Source: JAPOXR01 sp965214695
GTDB taxonomy: Bacteria > Pseudomonadota > Alphaproteobacteria > Rhodobacterales > Rhodobacteraceae
NCBI GenBank assembly: GCA_965214695.1
Contig: OZ243967.1
Coordinates: forward strand, 2,232,001 to 2,296,000
Direction: 5' to 3'
Length of the DNA stretch: 64,000 nucleotides
In this document: positions 35,717 to 44,612 of the stretch, one piece after another
How the letters are laid out: each line of letters opens with the position of its first letter
How positions within the stretch are numbered: position 1 is the first letter of the stretch
Made by a program: the position numbers and the translations under genes
The notes under the pieces: model-generated
Databases searched by the model: none
The model's input: only the letters and a program-made list of their open reading frames with translations
Told to the model about the DNA's origin: nothing

Positions 35717-36682
35717 CTACTTGGCCAGGCCAAGCTCGCCGAGCAGCTGACCGTAGAACGCATCGTCACTCTCGATCAGCGCACCGAAATCATCGGCATC
35801 CAGGAATGCCGGCGAAAAGCCGATATTGCCGGCCGCCTCCTGGAACTGGCTGCTGGCAACCGCGGCCTGGGCGGCTTCCTGCAGCCTGGCGACGACGTCA
35901 TCGGGAGTGCCGCCAGGTGCGGCGAGTCCACGCCACATGGAAATGTTCACCTCCACGCCCTGTTCCATCGCGGTGGGCACGTCGGGCAGAACCGACACGC
36001 GCTCGTCGCCGGTAACCGCCAGCACGTTCAAATCGCCCGCTTCGACATAGGATGCGAACTGCCCTGGCCACTGGATGGCGGCCTGGATTCGTCCGGCCAG
36101 CAATTCCACCGGTGCCTTGCCTCTTCCATACGAAATGAATGCGACCTTGTCGCCGATTCCCATCGCGTCAAACAGCGCTGCCGAGGTCAGATGCGTGAAC
36201 GATCCCTTGCCAGAAATCCCGACCGTCAGCTTGCCGTCCATGTCACCGACGGCGGCGGCCAAATCGGCAAGACTTTCCCAGCCCGACGACGCGTTGACCG
36301 CCAGCGCCGGAATCTCGGTCGAGACCCGGGCGATCGGCGTGAAGGCCGTGTAGTCGAACTCCACGCGGCCGGTATGGTGGGTGGTGTTGATCGAATTCGA
36401 GTTCCAGACGATGTTGTAGCCGTCGGGATCAGTTGCAACGACATGGGAATAACCGACCGCGCCGCCGCCGCCCGTGCGGCTGACCGGAACAACCGGCTGA
36501 CCAAGCTCTTCGGACATCAGCTCGGACAGGAGTTGCGCAATCGTGTTGGCCGTGCCGCCGAAGAGAACCGTCATGTCAACGGGTTTTTCCGGATACTCGG
36601 CCTGCGCCGGGGCGCCCAGGGCAATGACAGCCGCCGACAGCGTGGCAGCCAATCCGTTTCTGACCGAAAATTTGAACAGCAT
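35717..36682 (-). CDS. tctC: Tripartite tricarboxylate transporter substrate-binding protein
   Basis: A 321-residue periplasmic Bug/TctC-type receptor. The ATG at 36680-36682 follows AAGGAGATA. The signal peptide ends near residue 23 (GAPAQAEYPEKPV), and EYPEKPVDMTV is the usual mature start. Later segments KVAFISYGRGKAPVELLAGR and GEVxxxA-like loops fit the family. Ligands of this family are small carboxylates; the neighbouring dehydratase and ThDP enzyme suggest a sugar acid or dicarboxylate. Confidence 0.92.
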   Translation of the reverse strand: MLFKFSVRNGLAATLSAAVIALGAPAQAEYPEKPVDMTVLFGGTANTIAQLLSELMSEELGQPVVPVSRTGGGGAVGYSHVVATDPDGYNIVWNSNSINTTHHTGRVEFDYTAFTPIARVSTEIPALAVNASSGWESLADLAAAVGDMDGKLTVGISGKGSFTHLTSAALFDAMGIGDKVAFISYGRGKAPVELLAGRIQAAIQWPGQFASYVEAGDLNVLAVTGDERVSVLPDVPTAMEQGVEVNISMWRGLAAPGGTPDDVVARLQEAAQAAVASSQFQEAAGNIGFSPAFLDADDFGALIESDDAFYGQLLGELGLAK

Positions 36683-36728
36683 GTGTATCTCCTTGATTGA
36701 TGTGGGTGTGGCAATGCCGGCGGGCCGG

Positions 36729-37778
36729 CTAATGCACGGTTGGATGATCTTGCCTCTTCCTGTCGGACTGCCCTCGTTCATGGACTGCCGCACGGCTTCG
36801 AATCCGCAGCGCATGCAGTATCCTTTCCGGCGTGGCTGGCAGCGACGTGATGCGAACGCCGATGGCATCGTAGATCGCGTTCATGATCGCCGGCGCCGTC
36901 GGCAACAATGCCGGCTCGCCGATACCCTTGGCCTGAAGCGGGCTTTCCGGGTCGGGATCTTCCACGATGACGCAGTTGATCTGTGGAATGTCCAGTGAAG
37001 TCGGCAGGATGTATTTGGCAAAACCATGCGTGATGGCATGTCCCTTTTCGGTGACATACTCCTCCATCAGGGCCTGGCCGAGCCCCTGCACGACACCCCC
37101 TTCGATCTGCCCCTCGACCCCGCGGGGATTGATGGCGCGACCGACATCATGCGCGGCCCAGATCCCGAGCACCTGGACCTCGCCGGTCCAGGTGTCGACT
37201 TCAACTTCAGCCACCTGGGACCCGAAGACATAGGCCTGCCAGGGACTGCCGGACCCGTCGGCAGGATCCAGCCCCGTGCCATGCGCGGTGAATGACGCCG
37301 ACCCGACGGGAACAACGCCGCGGCTCTTGCAGGCCGCAACCGCATCGGACATCGACATGCGCAAATTGGTCTCGACCGCCCAGATCTCGCCGTCAAAGGC
37401 GCGCAGATCGTCCGGATCGACATCCCATTGATCCGCGACCTGTTCGAACAGGACGCTGCGCGCCTCGCGGGCCGCCAGCGCCACGGAGTTGCCGATCATG
37501 TAGGTCTGGCGAGTTGCGCCAGCATGCGCTGCCTCGGGAGACCGGGCAGTGTCGTTGTCACCGATGGTGACATCCTGCGGCCTGATTCCCATCTCGTCGG
37601 CAGCCACCTGGGCAAGAACCGTCAGGATTCCCTCCCCGATTTCGGTAACCCCGGTCACGACCTTGGCGGTGCCGCCATCATCCAGCTCGGCCCATGCCCC
37701 GGCCCGATCGATCGTCGCCGTGCGCGCAATACCGTACCAGCTTGCCGCCATCCCGCGCCCGCGCCTCATCCTGCCCAT
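36729..37778 (-). CDS. Molybdenum hydroxylase large-subunit C-terminal half
   Basis: About 349 residues covering only the C-terminal part of a xanthine-dehydrogenase-family molybdopterin subunit. It contains GRGMAASWYGIARTATIDRA, VTEIGEGILTVLAQ, WAAHDVGRAINPRGVEGQIE, and GIGEPALLPTAPA with the active-site Glu. The ATG at 37776-37778 shares a base with the upstream stop (TGATG); a GTG one codon earlier overlaps it as well. This clean coupling suggests two co-translated chains rather than a random frameshift. The missing N-terminal half is fused to the iron-sulfur subunit upstream. Confidence 0.8.
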   Translation of the reverse strand: MGRMRRGRGMAASWYGIARTATIDRAGAWAELDDGGTAKVVTGVTEIGEGILTVLAQVAADEMGIRPQDVTIGDNDTARSPEAAHAGATRQTYMIGNSVALAAREARSVLFEQVADQWDVDPDDLRAFDGEIWAVETNLRMSMSDAVAACKSRGVVPVGSASFTAHGTGLDPADGSGSPWQAYVFGSQVAEVEVDTWTGEVQVLGIWAAHDVGRAINPRGVEGQIEGGVVQGLGQALMEEYVTEKGHAITHGFAKYILPTSLDIPQINCVIVEDPDPESPLQAKGIGEPALLPTAPAIMNAIYDAIGVRITSLPATPERILHALRIRSRAAVHERGQSDRKRQDHPTVH

Positions 37779-39694
37779 CACGCGACCCTTTCCGCGGCAG
37801 CGGCACTGGCCCGGCCGTTCGTGCCGATGCGGGCACCCAACGTGCAGGGTTGGCGCGTGTCCGGGCCACCCACATCACTGCGTCGGGCGCCGCGAACGCG
37901 CGGCGCACCCTTTTCCCAGCGGGCCGCCTGTTCGGCGGCATCAAGAACGCGGTCGATGGATGCGCTGTTGAGAACCTGCCGCGTATGGGTCGCGGAACCG
38001 GGCTTCATCATGTTGATACGGCGGATGTCGAAGGGATCAATGTCCAGCGCCTCCGCTGCCATGTCCATCATGCTTTCGGTGGCGAACTGCGCCTGCATGC
38101 CGCCGAATGTGCGAAATGCTCCCGAAGGCGTATTGTTCGTGTACACGGCCCTGGTGTCGACCTTCAAATTGTCGATTTCATACGGTCCGCAGGACAGGAT
38201 CGCTGCCTTGCGCATGACGCCCTCGCTGGACATGCCATATGCGCCGCCATCCGAAAGCATGTCGAACTCCACTGCCGTGATCCGCCCGTTCCTGCGGAAG
38301 CCCATCTTGCAGTCGATACGGGCCGGGTGGCGTTTCGCCGAGGCGACAATGCTCTCTTCACGGCTGAAATTCAACTGAACCGGGTAGCCCGTCTTCATCG
38401 CTGCCAAGGCGAGCATGCCCTGGAAGATCATGTCCTCCTTGCCGCCGAAGCCGCCGCCGACCGGGCTCATGATGAACCGGACCTTGTTGATCGGCCGGTC
38501 AATGATCTTGGCGAGCATGTGACGGTGATGGGTAATGTTCTGTGACGGCGAAATCACCACCACGACATCGTCGTGATCCACGTATGCGATGCCCGCTTCG
38601 GGCTCGAGATACGCGTGTTCGACCTGCTGTGTGCCGAAGGTTTCTTCCAGGATGATATCGGCCTCGGCAAATCCCTGTTCCGTGTCTCCCTTGCGGATGG
38701 GGATGTGCTTGACCAAATTGCCGGGAGCGGAGTCGTGGATGACCGGTGCGCCCGGCTCCAGGGCGCCACCAGGGTCAAAGAGCCCAGGCAGGATTTCGTA
38801 TTCCACCTTGATCCCGGCCAGCGCCCGTCTTGCCGTGAGCAGGTCCTCTGCCGCCACGGCGGCAACCGCCTCGCCGACATGGCGCACCTTGCCTCGGGCC
38901 ATGATCGGCTGGTCATGCACGAACACGCCAAACCCGTCCTTGCCCGGCACATCGTCGGCCGTGATCACGCAGGCGACGCCGTCCATGGCTTCCGCCTGCG
39001 AGGTGTCGATCGACAGGATCCGGGCATGCGCATGCGGCGAGCGCAGCACCTGCATCTGCAACATGTCCGGCAGCTTCATGTCGGCAGCGTAGCGCAGCCG
39101 GCCAGTCACCTTGGACGGGGCATCCAGCCGCAGCACGTTGGTGCCGATGTAGCTGTCTCCAACCTTGTCTTCTTCAAGCGCGGTCTCGGACGCCTTGCCG
39201 AGCATGACCGCCCTGGCGATTTCCACGGCTTCAAAAATCTTCGTATAGCCGGTGCAACGGCAGATATTGCCACCGAGACGTTCCTTGATCTCGTCGATCT
39301 CGGCGTTCGGATTCTCCCGCAGCGCCGAGGTTGCGGCCATGACCATGCCGGGTATGCAGTAGCCGCATTGGCTGGCGCCGGTCTTGTGGAAGGCCCGCTG
39401 CACCAGCGAGAGCCCGCCTGGCGCGGCCAGCCCTTCGATGGTTTCGATGACTGCGCCCGAGGCCTTGGCCGCCGGCATCAGGCATGATTTAACCAGTTTG
39501 CCGTCGACAAACACCGAACAGGTGCCGCATTCGCCTGCGCCGCACCCTTCCTTGGTTCCCGTCAGGTTCAGTTCGTTGCGCAGAAAATCCAGCAGCCGCG
39601 AATGCGGGCTGGTCCCCCGGGCGATTTTCCGGCCATTGACCGTCGCCTCGATCCTCAAGTCAGACAAGCGCCTTCTCCCGTTCAATTCCGACAT
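37778..39694 (-). CDS. Fused 2Fe-2S subunit and N-terminal half of molybdenum hydroxylase large subunit
   Basis: About 638 residues. Residues 1-165 form the two-cluster iron-sulfur subunit: GCGAGECGTCSVFVDGK, CGYCIPGM and NICRCTGY. From about residue 180 the chain is a molybdopterin-binding subunit (IGTNVLRLDAPSKVTGRLRY, VGEAVAAVAAE, GGGFGGKED) that stops after RVLDAAEQAARW. A tail of about 45 residues (RVRGARRSDVGGPDTRQPCT and on) is unlike the family. The rest of the large subunit is the next gene. The start is uncertain because of overlap with the FAD-subunit gene; the ATG at 39692-39694 is used. Confidence 0.8.
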   Translation of the reverse strand: MSELNGRRRLSDLRIEATVNGRKIARGTSPHSRLLDFLRNELNLTGTKEGCGAGECGTCSVFVDGKLVKSCLMPAAKASGAVIETIEGLAAPGGLSLVQRAFHKTGASQCGYCIPGMVMAATSALRENPNAEIDEIKERLGGNICRCTGYTKIFEAVEIARAVMLGKASETALEEDKVGDSYIGTNVLRLDAPSKVTGRLRYAADMKLPDMLQMQVLRSPHAHARILSIDTSQAEAMDGVACVITADDVPGKDGFGVFVHDQPIMARGKVRHVGEAVAAVAAEDLLTARRALAGIKVEYEILPGLFDPGGALEPGAPVIHDSAPGNLVKHIPIRKGDTEQGFAEADIILEETFGTQQVEHAYLEPEAGIAYVDHDDVVVVISPSQNITHHRHMLAKIIDRPINKVRFIMSPVGGGFGGKEDMIFQGMLALAAMKTGYPVQLNFSREESIVASAKRHPARIDCKMGFRRNGRITAVEFDMLSDGGAYGMSSEGVMRKAAILSCGPYEIDNLKVDTRAVYTNNTPSGAFRTFGGMQAQFATESMMDMAAEALDIDPFDIRRINMMKPGSATHTRQVLNSASIDRVLDAAEQAARWEKGAPRVRGARRSDVGGPDTRQPCTLGARIGTNGRASAAAAERVA

Positions 39695-40574
39695 CGACAT
39701 CCCGTTGGTCCGCCAAGGCCTCCTCGAGCGCCGCCCGGACGAAATTGACGACAACTTCCCGACGGTATTCCTGGCGGCTGCGCGACGCCACCGTATCGGC
39801 GGCCATCCGTGAAACCTCATCAATTGCAGCACTCGACACGCTCTCACCGCGCAGCGAATTCTCGGCCTCGACCATTCGGATGGGCCGCGGGCCAACGCCG
39901 CCAAGCGCCAGCCGGACGTCCTCAAACACGCTCCCGCCGCGGTCGGTCCTGACCAGCGCCGCACAACAGGCGACCGAAATGACAAGGGAGCGCCGGGTCC
40001 CGACCTTCTGAAACGATCCGCCGTAGCCATCCGCCGCATCGACAATTACCGCCGTTGCAATCTCGCCGTCATCGATTCCGGTTCGCCCCGGCCCTTCAAT
40101 GAAGCTGTCGACAGGGATGCGCCTGCGGGCGATGTCGCCATGTTCGAGCCGTGCCAGTTCAATCTCGCCATTGAGCGCCACCACCGGGGGCGTGCCATCA
40201 GCGGCCGGCGAGGCATTGACGAGATTCCCGGTCAGCGAGGCCTGTTCACGTATCTGGTCGTCTGCAAACCAGATTGCGCATTTGGGCATGCAGGGCAGGG
40301 AGCGCACGAGTTCGGCGTCGGTCAGGAAATCCTGGTAGACGATATTCGCTCCCAGCCTGATCCGTCCATTTTCGGATTCGTGGCCATCAAGCTCGGGAAC
40401 CCGCGTGATGTCGACGAGTTCCGGCACATGCACGTCTCCGGCCCGTCCATCGCGCGCCCATGGAAGAATGTCGGTCGCGCCCGAAACAATCCGGCTACCC
40501 GGCTCGGCCTCGGCCCAGATGGTCAATGCATCCCGCAATGTTCGCGGCATATGGTAGACATCGCAGGTCAGCAT
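39660..40574 (-). CDS. Molybdenum hydroxylase FAD-binding medium subunit
   Basis: A 304-residue FAD-binding subunit of the CoxM/XdhA type that passes electrons from the iron-sulfur clusters to the acceptor. Motifs include SGATDILPWARDG near residue 28, RLGANIVYQDFL near 70, and ASLTGNLVNASPAADGTPPV near 105. The ATG at 40572-40574 follows a GGAGGCGG site. It sits upstream of the iron-sulfur gene with an overlap of about 35 bases, giving the order FAD, Fe-S/Mo-N, Mo-C. Confidence 0.9.
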   Translation of the reverse strand: MLTCDVYHMPRTLRDALTIWAEAEPGSRIVSGATDILPWARDGRAGDVHVPELVDITRVPELDGHESENGRIRLGANIVYQDFLTDAELVRSLPCMPKCAIWFADDQIREQASLTGNLVNASPAADGTPPVVALNGEIELARLEHGDIARRRIPVDSFIEGPGRTGIDDGEIATAVIVDAADGYGGSFQKVGTRRSLVISVACCAALVRTDRGGSVFEDVRLALGGVGPRPIRMVEAENSLRGESVSSAAIDEVSRMAADTVASRSRQEYRREVVVNFVRAALEEALADQRDVDVGIEREKALV

Positions 40575-40596
40575 GATCCGCCTCCTCCGGGCCCGT

Positions 40597-41766
40597 CTAC
40601 GCGGCGGCCATTGCCTGCGCCTGGGTCCGGGGGTTCCTGACCACGACCTTGATCGCATCCTCCACCCTGTCCCTGGCGTAGCGCAGCGCCTCGGGAAGCT
40701 CGGTCATTTCGAAACTGTGTGTATGGATGAGCGTCGCATCAAACCGCTTCTGGCGCATGAACGCCTCGGCCCGGTGCGTGGCCGACTTGCCCTCGCCGCG
40801 AATGCCGAACAGGTAGATGTTGTTGCGGACGAGATGGGCAACATCAACCTCGGGATTGGCACCGGGAAACGCAGCCAGGCAGATCTTGCCACCGCGGTTG
40901 ACCATCCGCGCCGCCTCGTTGAGCCCGTCGGGAGCCCCGGAACATTCGAGCACATAATCCACGCCGATGCCGCCGGTCAGTTCACGCACCCGCGCCACGG
41001 CATCATCCTGGCGGACATTGATGACGTGATCGGCCCCAAGCTTGCGGCCGATTTCAAGCCTGTTGTCGCGGGTTCCCGTCAGTATGACCGGCTGGGCACC
41101 CAGCGCCTTCGCCACCGCCGCGCCCATCAGGCCGATCGGACCCGGCCCGGTGACCACGACACTTTCGCCGGCGACCAGGCCGCCGAGCTCCGTCAGGCCG
41201 TACATGGCCGTGCCGGCGGTGACGACCAGCGTGGCCTCCGCGTCCGACATGCCGTCATCGACATGCACAAGCGTGTTGACATTGTTGACCGCATACTCGG
41301 CGAAACCGCCGTCGGTGGTGAAACCATTGGCCCGGTGACCCTTGTCCACCGACCCGTAATTCTTGCCGTAATTGTGACAGGAGGTGTACATTCCCTGGCG
41401 GCAACGCTTGCACTGGCCGCAGCCGGCGTGGATCTCGACCGTGACTCTCTGGCCGATCCGGTATTCATCGACGCCAGGCCCCAGACCGGCGATGACTCCC
41501 ATGTATTCGTGCCCGGGAGTGAAATTCTTGTTGAAGGGGTCCCCGCCCCGGATCAGGGCTGGCGGGCCGTGATGGATGATTTCCAGATCCGTTGCGCAGA
41601 TCGCCACCGCATCGATACGCACCAGGACCTCTGCTCGCCCCGGCACCGGCACCGGCTTGTCGGCAAGTGTCAACTCTCCCGGGTCGCCAAGAACCCATGC
41701 CTTCATGCGCTCCGGCACAGGAAGGGATGAATTCGCCGAGTCAACTCCAGTCAATTGCATGATCAT
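40597..41766 (-). CDS. Zinc-dependent alcohol dehydrogenase (MDR family)
   Basis: A 389-residue medium-chain dehydrogenase. The catalytic-zinc region reads GHEYMGVIAGLGPGVDEY and the structural zinc loop CGQCKRCRQGMYTSC is complete. The NAD-binding motif GPGPIGLMGA lies near residue 205. It resembles threonine, sorbitol or galactitol-type dehydrogenases; the exact polyol is unknown. The ATG at 41764-41766 is used; M21 at 41706 is an alternative. It is the second gene of the block after IclR. Confidence 0.9.
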   Translation of the reverse strand: MIMQLTGVDSANSSLPVPERMKAWVLGDPGELTLADKPVPVPGRAEVLVRIDAVAICATDLEIIHHGPPALIRGGDPFNKNFTPGHEYMGVIAGLGPGVDEYRIGQRVTVEIHAGCGQCKRCRQGMYTSCHNYGKNYGSVDKGHRANGFTTDGGFAEYAVNNVNTLVHVDDGMSDAEATLVVTAGTAMYGLTELGGLVAGESVVVTGPGPIGLMGAAVAKALGAQPVILTGTRDNRLEIGRKLGADHVINVRQDDAVARVRELTGGIGVDYVLECSGAPDGLNEAARMVNRGGKICLAAFPGANPEVDVAHLVRNNIYLFGIRGEGKSATHRAEAFMRQKRFDATLIHTHSFEMTELPEALRYARDRVEDAIKVVVRNPRTQAQAMAAA

Positions 41767-41790
41767 GTTCCACTTCTATGCGTCAATCAA

Positions 41791-42672
41791 TCATTTCGTA
41801 TTTCCGCGCAATATCGCCGAACAGGTATTGGCGACGGCGATCACTTCACCCGCCAGGAAATCCCTGTATTCGTCGGTGGCGCGTTCGGCCTCCAGGGTGA
41901 CCGAAATTGATCCGATCACGGCACCGGCGACCGCCCTGATCGCAGCGCCGATACAGACGATTCCCTCGCAGAATTCCTGGTCATCGACGGCAAATTTTCG
42001 GCGTCGGACGAGTCGCAACTCCTCCGTCAGCCGCGAAAGCGTCGTGATCGTGCGGGGCGTGTAGCAGGCGAGGCCGTTGACTGAAATGATCCGCGCCAGT
42101 TCGTTGTCTGTAATCCAGGCAAGGATTGCCTTGCCGGTGGCCGTGGCGTGCAACGCTGCCATCTTCTCGACTTCATCCGGCTCACTGATCCCCTCTCCGG
42201 CCGCGGGAAAGCTGAGCCTGGTCATCAGGGAGGTCTCGCTCAGGGTCGCGAACTGGATTCCGTGTCCCAGGCGCTGACCGACCGCCCGAAGCTCGGGGGA
42301 CAATATGGTGGCGTGATCCGGCACCTGGTCGGCAAGTTCAACCAATTCCCGAAGCCTGGGTCCCAGCGCATATCCCCTGGTTCTTCCGAGATGGGACAGG
42401 AAACCGCGATGGGCAAGGGTGGAGATCAGGTGATGGCAGGTGGATACATTGAGACCCAATACGTCCGACATGTCTGAAACCGAAACGCCGTCATCGCATT
42501 CCGCCGCGACTTCCAGGATGCTCAACGCCCTGTCGACCGACTGAATCCTGCCCCGTCCATGCCCGCCGCCCGTGATCCGTTCGGCATGACCCCGAACGGC
42601 ATTGCGATGGCCAGACCCGATTGCGGCCGAAACCTGTTTCACGCCATCAATGGTGTCGTCCAAAACGACCAT
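41791..42672 (-). CDS. IclR family transcriptional regulator
   Basis: A 293-residue regulator. A winged helix-turn-helix (IQSVDRALSILEVAAECDDG, then LNVSTCHHLISTLAHRGF) lies at about 43-105 and the effector-binding GAF-like domain at about 115-290 (ATATGKAILAWI, DDQEFCEGIVCIGAAIRA). The first 40 residues are an extra, Gly/Arg-rich leader. It is the first gene of the minus-strand catabolic block, so it probably controls the block and itself through the repeats at 42726-42754. Confidence 0.92.
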   Translation of the reverse strand: MVVLDDTIDGVKQVSAAIGSGHRNAVRGHAERITGGGHGRGRIQSVDRALSILEVAAECDDGVSVSDMSDVLGLNVSTCHHLISTLAHRGFLSHLGRTRGYALGPRLRELVELADQVPDHATILSPELRAVGQRLGHGIQFATLSETSLMTRLSFPAAGEGISEPDEVEKMAALHATATGKAILAWITDNELARIISVNGLACYTPRTITTLSRLTEELRLVRRRKFAVDDQEFCEGIVCIGAAIRAVAGAVIGSISVTLEAERATDEYRDFLAGEVIAVANTCSAILRGNTK

Positions 42673-42725
42673 TTCAGCCTCAATTCGACAGGAAAACCAT
42701 CCCGATCATGCGATTCAGCCACGTT

Positions 42726-42754
42726 AATTTCATAATGTCAAGTTGAATTTCATA
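42726..42754 (-). promoter_or_regulatory. Promoter and candidate IclR operator of the catabolic block
   Basis: On the minus strand a perfect TTGACA box (bases 42736-42741) is flanked by two copies of TATGAAATT (42726-42734 and 42746-42754) with a 20-base period, in an otherwise AT-rich leader. A weak -10-like CTGAAT lies 17 bases on (42713-42718). Repeats on both sides of a -35 box suggest a regulator site. The binding protein is inferred to be the adjacent IclR. Confidence 0.5.
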
Positions 42755-42839
42755 TTACACCACTTACATCACCAATCATTCACCCAACCAAACCCATGAC
42801 GACATTCACGATGGTAGCCACCCGATTTCACTCAAGCTT

Positions 42840-43208
42840 CGGCCAACCGTTATTGCCGTCGACGAGCCGGAGCCTGGACTGAACCCGTCGGCGATCACCA
42901 CACCAGCTGCAATGATCCGGGTTGCTTCCCGCGAGACGCAAATTGTCCTGGCGACCCAGTCACCCAGGTTGCTCAACCAATTCGAACCGGAAGAAATCGT
43001 GGTCGCTGACCGGCATGAAGGGCAAAGCCAAGTCAGGAGCCCGGAAGCAGGAAGGCCGGATGCGTGGCTGGACGATTACAGAATCGGGAAATTCCGGGAA
43101 AAGAACGAACTGGGCGGCCGGCTTGCATCTGGAGACAGTCCAAACCTGCACCCGGCAGCTTCCAAGCCAGTGGCCGGGACACCTGTCTCGCCGCAGCCAG
43201 GGCGTTGA
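42840..43208 (+). pseudogene. Relic of an AAA-family ATPase (C-terminal part)
   Basis: The plus-strand frame encodes AVDEPEPGLNPSAI, a Walker B-like DEPE-x-GL-x-P motif, then ETQIVLATQSPRLLNQFEPE and WLDDYRIGKFREKNELGG. This is the order seen in the C-terminus of COG4637-type predicted ATPases. Nothing upstream in frame carries a Walker A motif, and the frame ends in unlike sequence. It is a decayed 3' end. Confidence 0.6.
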
Positions 43209-43297
43209 GCAGGAGCCGGTCGCTGCCTGCACCACTGCACCGATTCCATCTGAATGCTTGTCTCGAGATTGACAAACAAGGTGTTGAATCGGAGGTC

Positions 43298-43335
43298 TTG
43301 CCGGCTTCCTTCTCAGGCACTATGTTACATGTAAC
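43298..43335 (+). promoter_or_regulatory. mazEF promoter with overlapping palindrome
   Basis: TTGCCG (43298-43303) and TATGTT (43321-43326) are spaced by 17 bases. A perfect 12-bp palindrome, GTTACATGTAAC (43324-43335), overlaps the -10 box and lies just before the AAGGAGG site. This is the usual layout for autorepression by an antitoxin, here inferred. Confidence 0.5.
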
Positions 43336-43350
43336 GATAAGGAGGTTGTC

Positions 43351-43569
43351 ATGCCGGCTTCTGTTGGCGAACGTGTCCGCAAGAGGAGGGCCACCCTGCG
43401 ATCTGCAGGTTTGCGTCCGGTCCAGATTTGGGTGCCGGATACGCGGCGGCCGGGTTTTGCCGAAGAATGCCGCCGGCAATCCGCAGTGGTTGCCGCCGCC
43501 GATCGCCGAGACCGCGAGATGGTCCAGTTTATTGACGCCGCCCTTGCGGATGTGGATGACTGGGAATGA
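43351..43569 (+). CDS. mazE: MazE-family antitoxin
   Basis: A 72-residue antitoxin of the MazE/DUF3018 type. The N-terminal part is basic (VRKRRATLRSAGLRPVQIWV, then PDTRRPGF), resembling a ribbon-helix-helix-like DNA-binding start, and the C-terminal part is acidic and flexible (QFIDAALADVDDWE), as expected for the toxin-neutralising tail. The ATG is 5 bases after AAGGAGG. It overlaps the toxin gene by 4 bases (ATGA). Confidence 0.85.
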   Translation: MPASVGERVRKRRATLRSAGLRPVQIWVPDTRRPGFAEECRRQSAVVAAADRRDREMVQFIDAALADVDDWE

Positions 43570-43892
43570 AACGCGGCGATCTGGTGACGGTCGCCTTGCC
43601 GGGCGATCATGGCAAGCCGCGTCCCGCGCTTGTTATCCAGTCCGAAATATTTCCGGACACCGCCACAGTGACAATTCTCTTGGTCACATCGGATCTGACT
43701 GATGCTCCACTACTTCGGCTGACGGTCGAACCGTCCCCGGAGAATCGCCTGAACAAGTCATCACAGGTGATGATCGACAAGGCAATGACCGTGCGAACCA
43801 ACAGGTTGGGAGCTGCATTTGGCCGCCTGGACCAGGCCACCATGCACCGCGTCAACCGGTCGCTGGCACTTTTCCTGGGATTGGCGGGATAG
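43566..43892 (+). CDS. mazF: MazF/PemK-family toxin endoribonuclease
   Basis: A 108-residue toxin expected to cut mRNA at specific short sites when free of its antitoxin. The N-terminal strand MKRGDLVTVALPGDHGKPRPALVIQ, the segment VTILLVTSDLTDAPLLRLTV and NRLNKSSQVMIDKAMTV are typical of PemK/MazF. Family residues for RNA binding and catalysis (Arg in KPRPA, Ser-Ser in NKSSQ) are present. It is translated with the antitoxin through the 4-base overlap. Confidence 0.88.
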   Translation: MKRGDLVTVALPGDHGKPRPALVIQSEIFPDTATVTILLVTSDLTDAPLLRLTVEPSPENRLNKSSQVMIDKAMTVRTNRLGAAFGRLDQATMHRVNRSLALFLGLAG

Positions 43893-44612
43893 CACTGGTT
43901 GCCGCCGACGGTGAATAGGCACAACACGTGTCAGAGCCGCCAGGCCCGAAGACAAAAATCCGCTGAACATCTGTGTGGATCACAGGTGCGATGATGTACC
44001 GGCGTCGCCAGGCCCTCGAGGCAGGCCACGGAGAAGAACACGCCGACCGGCTGGGCCGAGTTATCCCGGCAGATGCGGCCGGCGGAGCCCGCTCCCCGCT
44101 GGGCCGACTCCTACTGGGAAGTTCGGATCCAGGGGCGGCGAGCGCCCTGACCGTCGGAGGCATTCGAAGGTTTCTCGTGGCGCGAGTCGGCAGGGAAATC
44201 GTCGACAATCGGGATCAGGCGAAAAAGCGCTTGCAATCGGCACGTGTTCTGGAACGGACTCGCTTTACCGCGGCGTCAAGTTGTTATCCTGATTGACGTG
44301 CCACTCTCTTGCAGATTGTCGCTGAATCAGGAACACAGGGAGATCCTGAAGAAAGTTGTCGACAGCCCGGCCGATGCTCGACATGCCCGCCCCGACGCAC
44401 CAAGGCCCTTTCACTTGCGGAATGTTGCGATTGCCGCCGCCTCTCCGATTCGTCGGAGGGCAAACCTCCACAGTTCAATGCATACCTGCCGGGTCGCGGT
44501 GTGCCCGGATCATCACCAGCCCGAACCTCCACGGCGTCGGGTGGTGCTCGGTGCTGCCGTGAGCTGGAAACACGCATGACAGACAGGAGGCAGGAACTGG
44601 TGGGCGCCATCT
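43893..44612. other. Accessory region without a recognised gene
   Basis: No frame here has both a recognisable motif and steady codon use. A plus-strand frame of 107 codons from 43973 is basic but unlike any family I know. The stretch reads as a patchwork of decayed sequence. Confidence 0.35.
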
